Source of the DNA: an uncultured Oscillibacter sp.
Lineage (GTDB): Bacteria > Bacillota > Clostridia > Oscillospirales > Oscillospiraceae
Reading direction: 5' to 3'
NCBI GenBank assembly: GCA_910587705.1
Contig: CAJUMX010000016.1
Location: 1 to 64,000 of the forward strand
Length of the DNA stretch: 64,000 nucleotides
Numbering within the stretch: position 1 is the first letter of the stretch; the number at the start of each line of letters is the position of its first letter. The notes beneath the pieces are model-generated. The model was not told where the DNA came from. It searched no databases and saw nothing but the letters and a program-made list of their open reading frames with translations. The translations under genes and the position numbers were made by a program. Of the stretch, positions 23,809 to 31,749 are shown piece by piece.

Positions 23809-25188
23809 TTATTCCACAGGCATCTCCCAGCCCGGGAACAGCTCGGAGAAATGCGGGAGCGGAACCCGGTTCCCGTCTGTGTCTATCGTAAAGGCGTTGT
23901 ATCCGTCCGCCACCCAGCTGGTGCTGTTGATGATGAGCTTGCGGGCCTCCAGGATTTTGGACTGCTCCTCTTTGGAAGCGGTTTTCAGATCCCGGTAGGC
24001 AATCTTTTTCGCCTCGGCCAGTTTCTGCTCCCGTTCCGCCGGGCCCTCATCGCCAGATTTCTCGGCCTGGGTGCTCCCGCCTTTTCCCTGATTGGTGTCG
24101 GGAGTCCCGCCGGAAATTAGAATGGCCGGTTCCTTCTCTAGGCACGTCAGCTTGCTGAGGTCTACCCGAATGTCGCCCAGGCTCACCGCCGTCACGTCGG
24201 CGGGGTCCAGGAGTCCGGGATGGGAATTGCTGACGAGCCCCTGGGCGTTTGCCATGTCCTTCAGAGCATCAAACGCCATGCTCTCTCCGGTACCCGCCGC
24301 CTCCACAAATTTGCCGTTCTTCGTCCAGACACCGGTCAAGTGAATGGGCTCCAGCTGCTGGCTGGTAGTGTCTTCCCGCTTGGCCTCGTATGCCAGCTTT
24401 GCCCCGAAGGTGGTCACGGTGATTTCTTTTATCTCAATGGGAATCCCGTTTACGGTGACATCCACCGGGCCTTTGTAGAGCCGGGGCTGAAGATGCTTTG
24501 TGAGGGTGAAGGTGAAGTCATAGGGTCCGGAAAGGGTAAAGACGGGTTTATAGCCCTCATCAGGCTTCGTCCAGTAAATATCTCCCTTTTGGTAAATGAC
24601 CAGGTTTTCCAGATGCACGGTCAGCTCTGGCTGCTCCACGTAATCCAAGCCGGAAACCGTCATCATCAAGGTTTCCTTCCCGCCGCTTCGAATCAGCTGG
24701 AACCGGTGCATCAGCCGGGGCTCTCCCCGGTTCAGTTGGGATTGGACCTCCGCGTCCCGTTCCGCCTGGGTGGAGGGCTTATTGAGAACCCCCGCCTCCG
24801 TCAGTATTTTCTCTACGGCTTCCTCGTGTTCGGAGAGGTAAACCCTTCGCTGGTCCTCCGGCATGGTAATCTGGCTGGAATCGCGGTTCAGAGTGGTCCC
24901 GCTGGGGATGTCCTTGGGGATGTCGGCTCCCTGGATTTCAAAGGAGAGCTGCAAAAGGCTGCCGTTCCAGACTGCCCCCTCCAGGGTGAGGGTCACACCG
25001 TTTACTGTCTGGCTCTGGCCAAGGACCGTGCCGGCGGAGGCCAGCGCTTCCTTGGCTTTTATCTGGCTTCCGGCAGCGCTGAGGAGCCAATCGGAGAACT
25101 GAGCCGGTTCCGAGTAAGCGAGGGCGGAGGTACACAGCGCCAGCGCAGTTGCGGCGGCCAGCAAAAGGGATACAATTCGTTTTTTCAT
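23809..25188 (-). CDS. Secreted homologue of an anti-sigma sensor domain
   Basis: ATG 25188 (AAAGGAAGG upstream) begins a signal peptide, KKRIVSLLLAAATALALCTS then ALA-YS. The mature protein shares ordered motifs with the external part of the anti-sigma factor at 16.7-18.0 kb: VWNGSLLQLSF, FQLIRSGGKETLMMTV, YVEQPELTVHLENLVIY, GPYDFTFTLTKHLQP and DPADVTAVSLGDIRVDL. It lacks a membrane anchor after the signal. About 100 extra C-terminal residues contain a Glu/Lys-rich helix and end in LPHFSELFPGWEMPVE. It could be a soluble decoy, ligand carrier or regulator of the sensor. Its promoter region holds the 29-bp box at 25248. Confidence 0.7.
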   Translation of the reverse strand: MKKRIVSLLLAAATALALCTSALAYSEPAQFSDWLLSAAGSQIKAKEALASAGTVLGQSQTVNGVTLTLEGAVWNGSLLQLSFEIQGADIPKDIPSGTTLNRDSSQITMPEDQRRVYLSEHEEAVEKILTEAGVLNKPSTQAERDAEVQSQLNRGEPRLMHRFQLIRSGGKETLMMTVSGLDYVEQPELTVHLENLVIYQKGDIYWTKPDEGYKPVFTLSGPYDFTFTLTKHLQPRLYKGPVDVTVNGIPIEIKEITVTTFGAKLAYEAKREDTTSQQLEPIHLTGVWTKNGKFVEAAGTGESMAFDALKDMANAQGLVSNSHPGLLDPADVTAVSLGDIRVDLSKLTCLEKEPAILISGGTPDTNQGKGGSTQAEKSGDEGPAEREQKLAEAKKIAYRDLKTASKEEQSKILEARKLIINSTSWVADGYNAFTIDTDGNRVPLPHFSELFPGWEMPVE

Positions 25189-25247
25189 AATGACCTTCCT
25201 TTCTGATTCGGCGGAAAGGAGATGCCCTCCCCGCCCCGTTCTATCAG

Positions 25248-25276
25248 GTAAACGGAGGGGGAGGGCAAAGTACCAC
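25248..25276 (-). promoter_or_regulatory. ECF-type promoter candidate before the exported protein
   Basis: 29 bp identical to 26991-27019 upstream of the sigma gene: on the minus strand GTGGTACTTT, 12 nt, CGTTTAC. Identity in front of both genes points to control by the element's own sigma factor. It also lies within 25 bp of the anti-sigma stop, so it restarts transcription inside the operon. Confidence 0.6.
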
Positions 25277-25298
25277 AAAATTTTGAGAAATTTTCCGA

Positions 25299-26426
25299 TT
25301 ATTTTTCCGACCCCTGCTCCAGGGGAATCTCCACGTCTCCCCACAGCACGGCCTCCGCCTGGCTGAGGTCCACGGGTTTCGCGAAGTCTACCGACGCTGT
25401 GCAGCCCGAGCCCATGTCCCCCATGGTCAGCTGCCCCAAGGCCGCTTCCACCTCACTGCCATCCCGCATCCGCAGGGCCACCCGGACCCGGGGCCAGGGG
25501 TCCTCGCCGTCCAGCCGGTACTTCCACCAGACGCCCAGGGGCGAGACGCTCATGGACAGCAGGGTCATGGTTTTTCCACCGTCCGTCATCGCCAGACCCT
25601 CAACGTCGGGCTCCAGCAGCTGGTCCCGGTTCAGGTCCTCCGGGATGGGAAATTCCCAGGAATCCGTGGGGCCCGCTTCCGAGTCCCAGCCGCCGAATAC
25701 CGTCTCCTGCTCCCCGTCCGGCGTGTATCGGTAAAGGGCCCGAACGAGGTAGGAGCAGCCGCCGATGTCGAAGGACGTCGTTGTCTCCGCCACGCCCACC
25801 AGTATGTTGGGCTCCCTGGTCCCGGCCTCCAGCACAGTGAAGCCCCCGGAGCACCCAAGCATCTCCGTGCGCCTCTCCTCGGGCACCCGCATCCCGTCGA
25901 AAAGCTGGTATGTTTCGTCCGGGCGGAACACAGTTCCCTCCGGGGCTCGAATCTCCAGAATTAGATAAAGCCGGTTTTTCGCGCCCAGGAGCCGCAGGGG
26001 CGTGATGGTCACGCCGTCATGCTCCACCGGCGGGGGCAGGAGGCTTTCCGCCGTTGTCTTCGTCGTTTCCGGTTTCCCGGTCTTTTCGCCGCTGAGCTCC
26101 ATATCGCCGACAATTTCCTGCTGGCGCTGGTCCAGCCCGCCGAAGTAGGTGACCCACAGGGAGACGGCGGCGGCCGCCGCCGCTGTGATGAGAAGGAGGA
26201 CCGCGATGGCCACGGCGATACCCCGGGGGATTTTCCTCCGGCGGGGCGCGGGCCGGGTCTGCCGCCTTTCCCATTCCTGAGGGGCCGACAGCAGGCGCAT
26301 CCGCTCCCGGAGATACCGGGGGGAGAAGTCCGGCTCTTTGGCCTCCACGCTTCGGAGGACCCGCCCATACTGCTCCAGGTTGGCGTCCATCAGCCCCTGG
26401 CGCAAGAGCATATCAAACTGCGTCAT
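25299..26426 (-). CDS. Membrane-anchored anti-sigma factor
   Basis: The cytoplasmic N-terminus (FDMLLRQGLMDANLEQYGRV, FSPRYLRERMRLLSAP) parallels the protein at 16735. A membrane helix lies at about 70-92 (GIAVAIAVLLLITAAAAAAV). The external domain (VEHDGVTITPLRLLGAKNRL, then LYLILEIRAPEGTVFRP) resembles DUF4179/DUF5643-type sensor domains and is different from that of the 16.7-kb protein. ATG 26426 lies 9 nt after AGGAGG and overlaps the sigma gene by 14 bp. Role: holding the cognate sigma inactive until an external signal arrives. Confidence 0.75.
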   Translation of the reverse strand: MTQFDMLLRQGLMDANLEQYGRVLRSVEAKEPDFSPRYLRERMRLLSAPQEWERRQTRPAPRRRKIPRGIAVAIAVLLLITAAAAAAVSLWVTYFGGLDQRQQEIVGDMELSGEKTGKPETTKTTAESLLPPPVEHDGVTITPLRLLGAKNRLYLILEIRAPEGTVFRPDETYQLFDGMRVPEERRTEMLGCSGGFTVLEAGTREPNILVGVAETTTSFDIGGCSYLVRALYRYTPDGEQETVFGGWDSEAGPTDSWEFPIPEDLNRDQLLEPDVEGLAMTDGGKTMTLLSMSVSPLGVWWKYRLDGEDPWPRVRVALRMRDGSEVEAALGQLTMGDMGSGCTASVDFAKPVDLSQAEAVLWGDVEIPLEQGSEK

Positions 26427-26946
26427 AGGTGTACCCCTCCTTTTCCAGGTGCTCTTTCAGCATGGCCCTGCCCCGCAGGACCCGCATGGACACCGTGGAC
26501 TCGGTGATGTGGAGCCGCCGGGCGATCTCCCGATTGGTCTGCTCCTCCACGCACTTGAGTTCCAGGACCCGGCGGTAATGTTCCGGCAGGGAGCGGATCA
26601 GGGAGATCAAATAGCGGTATTCCTCCTGGCCGTCCTCCCTGGCGGGCGGATCCCAGTCCTCTGGGAGGGCGGCGGTCCGCCGCTCCGAGCGGAGAATGTC
26701 CAGGGCGCAGTTTTTGGCCACGGTGACGGTGTAGCCCTCCGTCTCCTTCCAAGGCAGGGCGGAGATGCGTTCCCAGTTCTGTACCAGCTTGAGCCAGGTC
26801 TGCTGGGCGGCGTCCTCCGCCTGGGTGGGGTTTCCCAGGATGTGGAGGGCCACCGCGTAGATTTTCTTTTCGTGAGCCTCAAAAAGCCGCGTGAACCGCC
26901 GCTGGTCCTGTTCGGTTTCCAGCATGGCCAGGCAGATCGCAAGCAT
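26413..26946 (-). CDS. ECF-like sigma factor of the mobilizable element
   Basis: 177 residues, the same length as the factor at 16215. Region 2: FTRLFEAHEKKIYAVALHIL and NPTQAEDAAQQTWLKLVQNW. Region 4: VLELKCVEEQTNREIARRLH, ITESTVSMRVLRGRAMLKE. I start it at 26946 because of AAAAGGAGGAG and because the paralogue begins with the same MLAICLAMLETEQDQRRF. The 29-bp box at 26991-27019 lies just upstream, suggesting autoregulation. Confidence 0.9.
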   Translation of the reverse strand: MLAICLAMLETEQDQRRFTRLFEAHEKKIYAVALHILGNPTQAEDAAQQTWLKLVQNWERISALPWKETEGYTVTVAKNCALDILRSERRTAALPEDWDPPAREDGQEEYRYLISLIRSLPEHYRRVLELKCVEEQTNREIARRLHITESTVSMRVLRGRAMLKEHLEKEGYTYDAV

Positions 26947-26990
26947 AAAAGGTCTCCTCCTTTTCGGTTGAATTGGCGCCGATTCACTAA

Positions 26991-27019
26991 GTAAACGGAG
27001 GGGGAGGGCAAAGTACCAC
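26991..27019 (-). promoter_or_regulatory. ECF-type promoter candidate before the sigma gene
   Basis: GTGGTACTTT, 12 nt, CGTTTAC on the minus strand, 45-73 bp before the sigma start. The 29 bp are identical to 25248-25276. Confidence 0.6.
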
Positions 27020-27106
27020 GGCCGAAGAAAAAAATTTTTTCCGCATAACGGCAATGGCCGAGTCATTTAAAAACTGCGCCGCAATAAACAAAGAATAAGC
27101 CCTTAC

Positions 27107-28183
27107 TCAGAACTCCTCAAATCGGCGCTTCAATTCCTCATCCGTCAGCTCCCCGCGCTCGGAGCGCTCCAGCAGCTCCTGTGCTTTCGCCACGGCGGCA
27201 TTCCACTCATCCACACTGATCTTCCCTCTCTGCTTTCGAGCCTTCAATCGGTTGTAGGTCCGGTCATACTCCTTCCGGGCCGGAGTGCGGTTCGCTTTTC
27301 CAAGAGCCTCCTTACGGTGAGCGCCCACCTTCCGGCAGGTGCGCTCCAGCTCGCCGGGAGCGACGTTGTTGCAGTAGCACGTGTTGTACCCGGCGGTCAG
27401 CAGGAAGTACCGTCCGCAGTTGTGGCACTGCCTTGGCGCGTTGCCCAGGGCCAGGCCCCGATAAAACTCTGTCCGTAAAAAGTCCGTCAGGCTGTTGAAC
27501 GTCGACTTCTCCGCCACGAAGACCCTGCCCTCCTCAGTAGGATGCATCATGGGTACGAAGTCCACCTCCAAAGGAAAGCTCTGCTCAAACTCATCGTTGA
27601 AAATGTGCGCACCGATAGAAAGCATATCGGAGTAGAAGCGGGAGTATGCCTGGGCGTAGGCGTCGCTGGTCCTCCGCTTCAGCGGCTCGAAATACGTCCT
27701 CGTCATCTCCATGATCTGTAGGCGGAAGGTGCGGATAGAATCTGCGAAGCAGGCGAGCCCAGCCATCATCCCCTGATATATGGCGTACCCTTCGGAAGAT
27801 GGGTCCCGCACCTGCGCCCATTTCTCCCTGTCCGCCATGAGCCGCCGGAAGGTATGGAAGCAGCACGCCTTATCCATTTTCAGATCACGGTAGACCGGCA
27901 AAGCAAATATGAGTTCCCAGACAGCGTTCAGCCGTTCCTGCGCAAGGGCGGCGGCGCTGTCTGTTTTTTCTGTGGGCAGCTTCCGAGCGGCGGGGATGAA
28001 CAGTCTGACCCGCCGGTCGATCTCGTCCAGGATCGACTCGTCCAGATTCATGACGTCGATGCAGCACTGTCCTATGGAGTAGTCCTTCTTGCCCGCGAAC
28101 ACCCGGTCGCCGTAGAAGAATACGGTGAACTGGTCGTAGGTGTAGGTGTAGTCCAGTTCGATGCGCAGCTGTTCCTCTGCCAT
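27107..28183 (-). CDS. DUF6076-like protein with Cys-rich zinc-binding motif
   Basis: 358 residues. The C-terminal third has APRQCHNCGRYFLLTAGYNT then CYCNN and a later Cys, a probable zinc site, followed by basic helices (RTPARKEYDRTYNRLKARKQ). This is the pattern of DUF6076 proteins that travel with Firmicute mobile elements. The N-terminal 230 residues are helical without a known motif. The function of the family is unknown. A minus-strand promoter (TTGCTT-17-TACGAT, about 28274-28302) is plausible; the gene is divergent from the Xis-like gene. Confidence 0.65.
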   Translation of the reverse strand: MAEEQLRIELDYTYTYDQFTVFFYGDRVFAGKKDYSIGQCCIDVMNLDESILDEIDRRVRLFIPAARKLPTEKTDSAAALAQERLNAVWELIFALPVYRDLKMDKACCFHTFRRLMADREKWAQVRDPSSEGYAIYQGMMAGLACFADSIRTFRLQIMEMTRTYFEPLKRRTSDAYAQAYSRFYSDMLSIGAHIFNDEFEQSFPLEVDFVPMMHPTEEGRVFVAEKSTFNSLTDFLRTEFYRGLALGNAPRQCHNCGRYFLLTAGYNTCYCNNVAPGELERTCRKVGAHRKEALGKANRTPARKEYDRTYNRLKARKQRGKISVDEWNAAVAKAQELLERSERGELTDEELKRRFEEF

Positions 28184-28321
28184 GACTGTTTTCCTCCTGT
28201 ATCCGATAGAGATTTGGGATTTGCCTGTTCTGGCCCAGAGCTATTGAAAACCGCGGCTCGTAGTGTTACCCTCATCGTATCAGATGGATAAATAAAAAGC
28301 AATCACAGGGAGGTGACAGAG

Positions 28322-28531
28322 ATGAAAGAATCTGTCTACAAGAGCTACGAGGAACTGCCGCTATTTCTCAACGCAAGGATAGTGGCGCAGGTGTTGGGTA
28401 TCGCTCCATCCAGCGCCTACGAGCTGATGCATGAATCAAATTTCCCCGTCTTGAAAGTTGGCAGCAGGATGGTGGTGCCCAAGGAGAAGTTCATCCAGTG
28501 GATGGAGCGGAACACGGGAGGTGACAGCTGA
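28322..28531 (+). CDS. Excisionase/HTH protein (Xis-like)
   Basis: ATG 28322 lies 6 nt after GGGAGGTG. The 69 residues (LPLFLNARIVAQVLGIAPSS, then AYELMHESNFPVLKVGSRMV) form a MerR-like winged helix of the excisionase family that assists excision by the integrase at 31750. Its stop overlaps the next start (TGATG). Confidence 0.75.
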   Translation: MKESVYKSYEELPLFLNARIVAQVLGIAPSSAYELMHESNFPVLKVGSRMVVPKEKFIQWMERNTGGDS

Positions 28532-28956
28532 TGCTCTGGCAGTACACAAAACGAGATGCGGTCAAGAACTTTTTCCCTCTGCCCAACGAGATTTTTTCTC
28601 TGGGTCTGTCCTCCAGCACGCTGGCGGTCTACTCCTACCTGCTCTACTGTGAGGACCGCAAGACCTACCAGTGCTATCCGAGCTGCCATTCCATTGGCAA
28701 GGCCGTCCACATGAGCGTCAACACCGTGCGGAAGTATGTTGCGGAGCTAGAGGGCCGAGGGCTAATCATCACAGAGCCAACGTCCATCATCACAAGAGAT
28801 GGCCGCAAGCACAACGGTACTCTGCGCTACACCATCCTGCCGATCCAAAACGCAGTGGACCTCTACAACCAACGACAACTCTGGCGGCTGGAGGAAACAG
28901 TTGAGCAGATGCGTGTCAGCAAGAAGCTGGAGGGTAATGATGAACACCCAGCGTGA
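28531..28956 (+). CDS. Winged-helix replication-initiator-like protein
   Basis: The 141 residues have a MarR/DnaD-like winged helix (FFPLPNEIFSLGLSSSTLAV, IGKAVHMSVNTVRKYVAELE, GRGLIITEPTSIITRDGR) as seen in HTH_36-type RepA/initiator proteins of small Firmicute elements. It is too short to be a full initiator and may be a regulator. It is translationally coupled to the Xis-like gene. Confidence 0.6.
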   Translation: MLWQYTKRDAVKNFFPLPNEIFSLGLSSSTLAVYSYLLYCEDRKTYQCYPSCHSIGKAVHMSVNTVRKYVAELEGRGLIITEPTSIITRDGRKHNGTLRYTILPIQNAVDLYNQRQLWRLEETVEQMRVSKKLEGNDEHPA

Positions 28957-28962
28957 GCGCCT

Positions 28963-29154
28963 GTGATCCGCCGTGTGCGATTTGTCCATCAAGGGCAGGG
29001 CAGAACCCCTGGGGGAAGTTCCGCACCAAAACACGGCGATTTACGAGAGACGAAAGGAAAGCAGGAGAAAGCCCCGGCGCTTTCCGTGCGCCAGGGCGGG
29101 TACTTCTGCCCGCAGTGCGGGCAGTTGCGGGGACGGGAGCCGACGCTTTTTTGA
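28963..29154 (+). CDS. Possible small zinc-ribbon protein, frame uncertain
   Basis: GTG 28963 gives 63 residues ending in ALSVRQGGYFCPQCGQLRGR, with one CPxCG knuckle. In another frame the preceding DNA also looks coding (GEVPHQNTAIYERRKES). The real gene may therefore run across a frameshift and this call may be only its C-terminal part. It lies between the initiator-like and MobC-like genes. Confidence 0.3.
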   Translation: MIRRVRFVHQGQGRTPGGSSAPKHGDLRETKGKQEKAPALSVRQGGYFCPQCGQLRGREPTLF

Positions 29155-29259
29155 CGGATGGGAGAACCGATTGACGCTGATATTTTCGGAAGTGCCCTTA
29201 AATCCCATTGTTGGTGGCTTCCGCATGACGCTAATTCAAAATAAGGAGGAGATTTCGGT

Positions 29260-29682
29260 ATGAACGGAGAAAAAACACGGCACACTGTCTGGCTTACCTC
29301 GGGCGCATGGAGCCAGGTGGAAGATAGCTATACAAAGGACAACTGCACCACGAAAAATGAGTATATCGAAAAGGCGATCCGGTTCTATACCGGCTACCTG
29401 AATACACAAAATGCCGCCAGCTATCTCCCGCGTGTCCTTGCGGATGTGCTGGACGGCAAGCTGGGCGCTCTGGGTATGCGGATCGGCAAGCTGCTGTTCA
29501 AGCTGGCCGTGGAGCAGGATATGATCGCAAATATCACGGCGGCGGTGAATGAGGTCCACCTGGATGACGTGGAACGTCTGCGGGCGCGGTGCATCAGAGA
29601 AATTCGACAGACCAATGGTGTGATCAATCTTGAGGACGCCGTCAGGTACCAGAATGGGTGGGATGATCAATGGTCAGGCTGA
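29260..29682 (+). CDS. MobC-like relaxosome accessory protein
   Basis: ATG 29260 follows AAGGAGGAG. The N-terminus (KTRHTVWLTSGAWSQVEDSY, then NCTTKNEYIEKAIRFYTGYL) looks like a ribbon-helix-helix DNA-binding domain. The rest is helical. It overlaps the relaxase gene by 13 bp, the usual arrangement for the protein that positions the relaxase at oriT. Confidence 0.65.
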   Translation: MNGEKTRHTVWLTSGAWSQVEDSYTKDNCTTKNEYIEKAIRFYTGYLNTQNAASYLPRVLADVLDGKLGALGMRIGKLLFKLAVEQDMIANITAAVNEVHLDDVERLRARCIREIRQTNGVINLEDAVRYQNGWDDQWSG

Positions 29683-31607
29683 TTCAGAAAAGCGGATACA
29701 TCAAGGCCGGCAGCGCCTCCGGGTATATGAAGTACATCGCCACACGCGAACGGGTAGAGAAGCTGGAGGGGAGCGGTCCGGTGACGAAGGGCCAGCGACA
29801 GCTCATCGAAAATCTGCTTCGGGTTTTTCCTGACGCCGCTGAGCTGGGAGAGTACAGTGACTATCGCTCAGCGCCGACCACCAGCAGCGCCTCATCGTTG
29901 ATCTCTGCGGTGCTGGATGCCAATGCCCACAAGCTCACCGATAGAGACGGCTACATGAGGTACATCGCCACCCGGCCTCGAGTGGAGCGTCATGGTGAGC
30001 ACGGCCTGTTCAGCAGCCGGCCAGCGTCACTGAACGCCGCACTCAGAGAAGTCGAACAGCACAGTGGAAACGTGTGGACGTTTATCTGGTCCCTGCGGCG
30101 GGAGGACGCGGCCCGGCTTGGCTACGACCACGCAGAGAGCTGGCGAAAACTGATCAAGGCCCATCAGGTGGAGATAGCGGAGGCCATGAAGATTCCGTCG
30201 GATCGGCTCCGCTGGTATGCCGCCTTCCACGATGAAGGTCATCACCCCCATGTCCATGCCATGGTCTGGTCTGCCGATCCAAGTCAGGGCCGATTGACCA
30301 AAGAGGGCGTCAAGATGATTCGCTCCAAACTCACGAACGATATTTTCCGGGATGAGATGTACACGCTCTATCAGGAGAAGGACGTCTCCTACAAGGACTT
30401 GGTCAGCGCAGCTCGTCGGTCTATGAGAGAGCTGATAGAGAAGATACGGACAGGCTTCTGCGACAGCCCTATGATCGAAATGAAGATGCTGGAGCTGGCA
30501 CAGTCTCTGGAAACTGTCAAGGGCAAAAAGGTCTACGGCTATTTGAAAAAGTCCGTCAAGGCTCAGGTGGATGCTGTCGTGGATGAGTTGGCAAAGCTGC
30601 CGGAAGTGGCGGAGTGCTATGAAGTCTGGAACGGTCTGCGTTATGAGCTGGAGAACTACTACAAGGATGCGTCTCGCCAGCGGCTGCCGCTCTCACAGCA
30701 AAAAGAGTTTCGCGCAATCAAGAATCTGGTAATCCAGGAGGCGGAGAGTCTGCGATTAGGTGTGTTCACCTTCGAGGATGTGGAGATGAACGATGAGCCG
30801 GAAGTGGTCTCTGAAGTTTTGCCGCAAGGCGTTGAATACAACGAAGTGCTGGAGTACCGCCAAGCGGCAGCACTGCTCCGCGATGACGATGTCACGTGGG
30901 CAGAAAAACGAGAAGCGGTAAAAACGTTGGAACAGTTGTGGGACAAGGGCTTTTCCTCGGCTGCGTATCACTTGGGCAAGGCGTACCAGGATGGCCTTGG
31001 CATCCTGCCGGATGATGAAAAGGCGGAGGGGTGGTTCCGGCGCTCTGCCGAGATAGGGGACGCGCAGTCGCAGTACGCTCTGGGAAGGTTTCTCCAGAGA
31101 CAAGGACGAATGAGCGAAGCAGCCTCGTGGTATGAGCGTGCCTGTGAATCGGGAAATCAGTATGCGCAGTACCGCTTGGGGAAGATGTGCCTTCTGGGCG
31201 ATGGTGTTCCAAAAGATATCGAAAGGGCGGTTCGACTGCTAAGCAACTCCGCCAATCAAGGAAATCAATACGCACAGTACGTCCTCGGCAAGCTGTACCT
31301 CCAAGGGAAAGAAGTAGGACAAGATCAAGATGCGGCGCAATACTGGCTGATGCAATCCGCAAATCAAGGCAACAGCTATGCGCAGTTCCTCCTGGACCAT
31401 CGGCAGCGTGACCCTTCTGTTCTCCTCTGTACTATGAGACTACTCCATCACATAAGCAACATTTTTTGGGAGACACTTCCGCCGCCGAATCCGTCGGGTG
31501 GTCATGTGGAGAGCAAACTTATGCGAAGAATCCGTGAGAAAAAAATCGCCATGGGCCACAAGGCGGATGATCACGAGGAGTACCAGGGACCGTCTATGTC
31601 CATGTAA
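29670..31607 (+). CDS. MobP3-like relaxase with C-terminal Sel1 repeats
   Basis: The N-terminal part has GYMKYIATRERVEK and a second YMRYIATRPRVER motif. The metal-binding signature is FHDEGHHPHVHAMVW at residues 186-200 (three His), as in MobP3 relaxases that nick oriT and lead single-stranded transfer. Residues of about 425-560 carry four or five Sel1-like repeats (AAYHLGKAYQDGLGILPDDE, AQYRLGKMCLLGDGVPKD, AQYVLGKLYLQGKEVGQD), a protein-interaction surface. There is no coupling protein or type IV secretion gene, so the element depends on a helper for transfer. Confidence 0.85.
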   Translation: MVRLIQKSGYIKAGSASGYMKYIATRERVEKLEGSGPVTKGQRQLIENLLRVFPDAAELGEYSDYRSAPTTSSASSLISAVLDANAHKLTDRDGYMRYIATRPRVERHGEHGLFSSRPASLNAALREVEQHSGNVWTFIWSLRREDAARLGYDHAESWRKLIKAHQVEIAEAMKIPSDRLRWYAAFHDEGHHPHVHAMVWSADPSQGRLTKEGVKMIRSKLTNDIFRDEMYTLYQEKDVSYKDLVSAARRSMRELIEKIRTGFCDSPMIEMKMLELAQSLETVKGKKVYGYLKKSVKAQVDAVVDELAKLPEVAECYEVWNGLRYELENYYKDASRQRLPLSQQKEFRAIKNLVIQEAESLRLGVFTFEDVEMNDEPEVVSEVLPQGVEYNEVLEYRQAAALLRDDDVTWAEKREAVKTLEQLWDKGFSSAAYHLGKAYQDGLGILPDDEKAEGWFRRSAEIGDAQSQYALGRFLQRQGRMSEAASWYERACESGNQYAQYRLGKMCLLGDGVPKDIERAVRLLSNSANQGNQYAQYVLGKLYLQGKEVGQDQDAAQYWLMQSANQGNSYAQFLLDHRQRDPSVLLCTMRLLHHISNIFWETLPPPNPSGGHVESKLMRRIREKKIAMGHKADDHEEYQGPSMSM

Positions 31608-31749
31608 CGAGTTCAAAATCTGATCTGCTATAAACAAAGAAAAGTTCCAAACCAGCAAATCCAAATTTTTTGATAACACCACATGCAACCACTGGATATT
31701 TTTGTGAACTGCTGGTATGGTGTGTTGCTGACAAAGGAGGCGATGTGCC

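Noticed and set aside
23248..24120. A 290-residue protein from ArdA through the att repeat
   Set aside because: The part after 23598 is antisense to the exported-protein gene and the tRNA-derived repeat; only the first 116 residues are real ArdA sequence.
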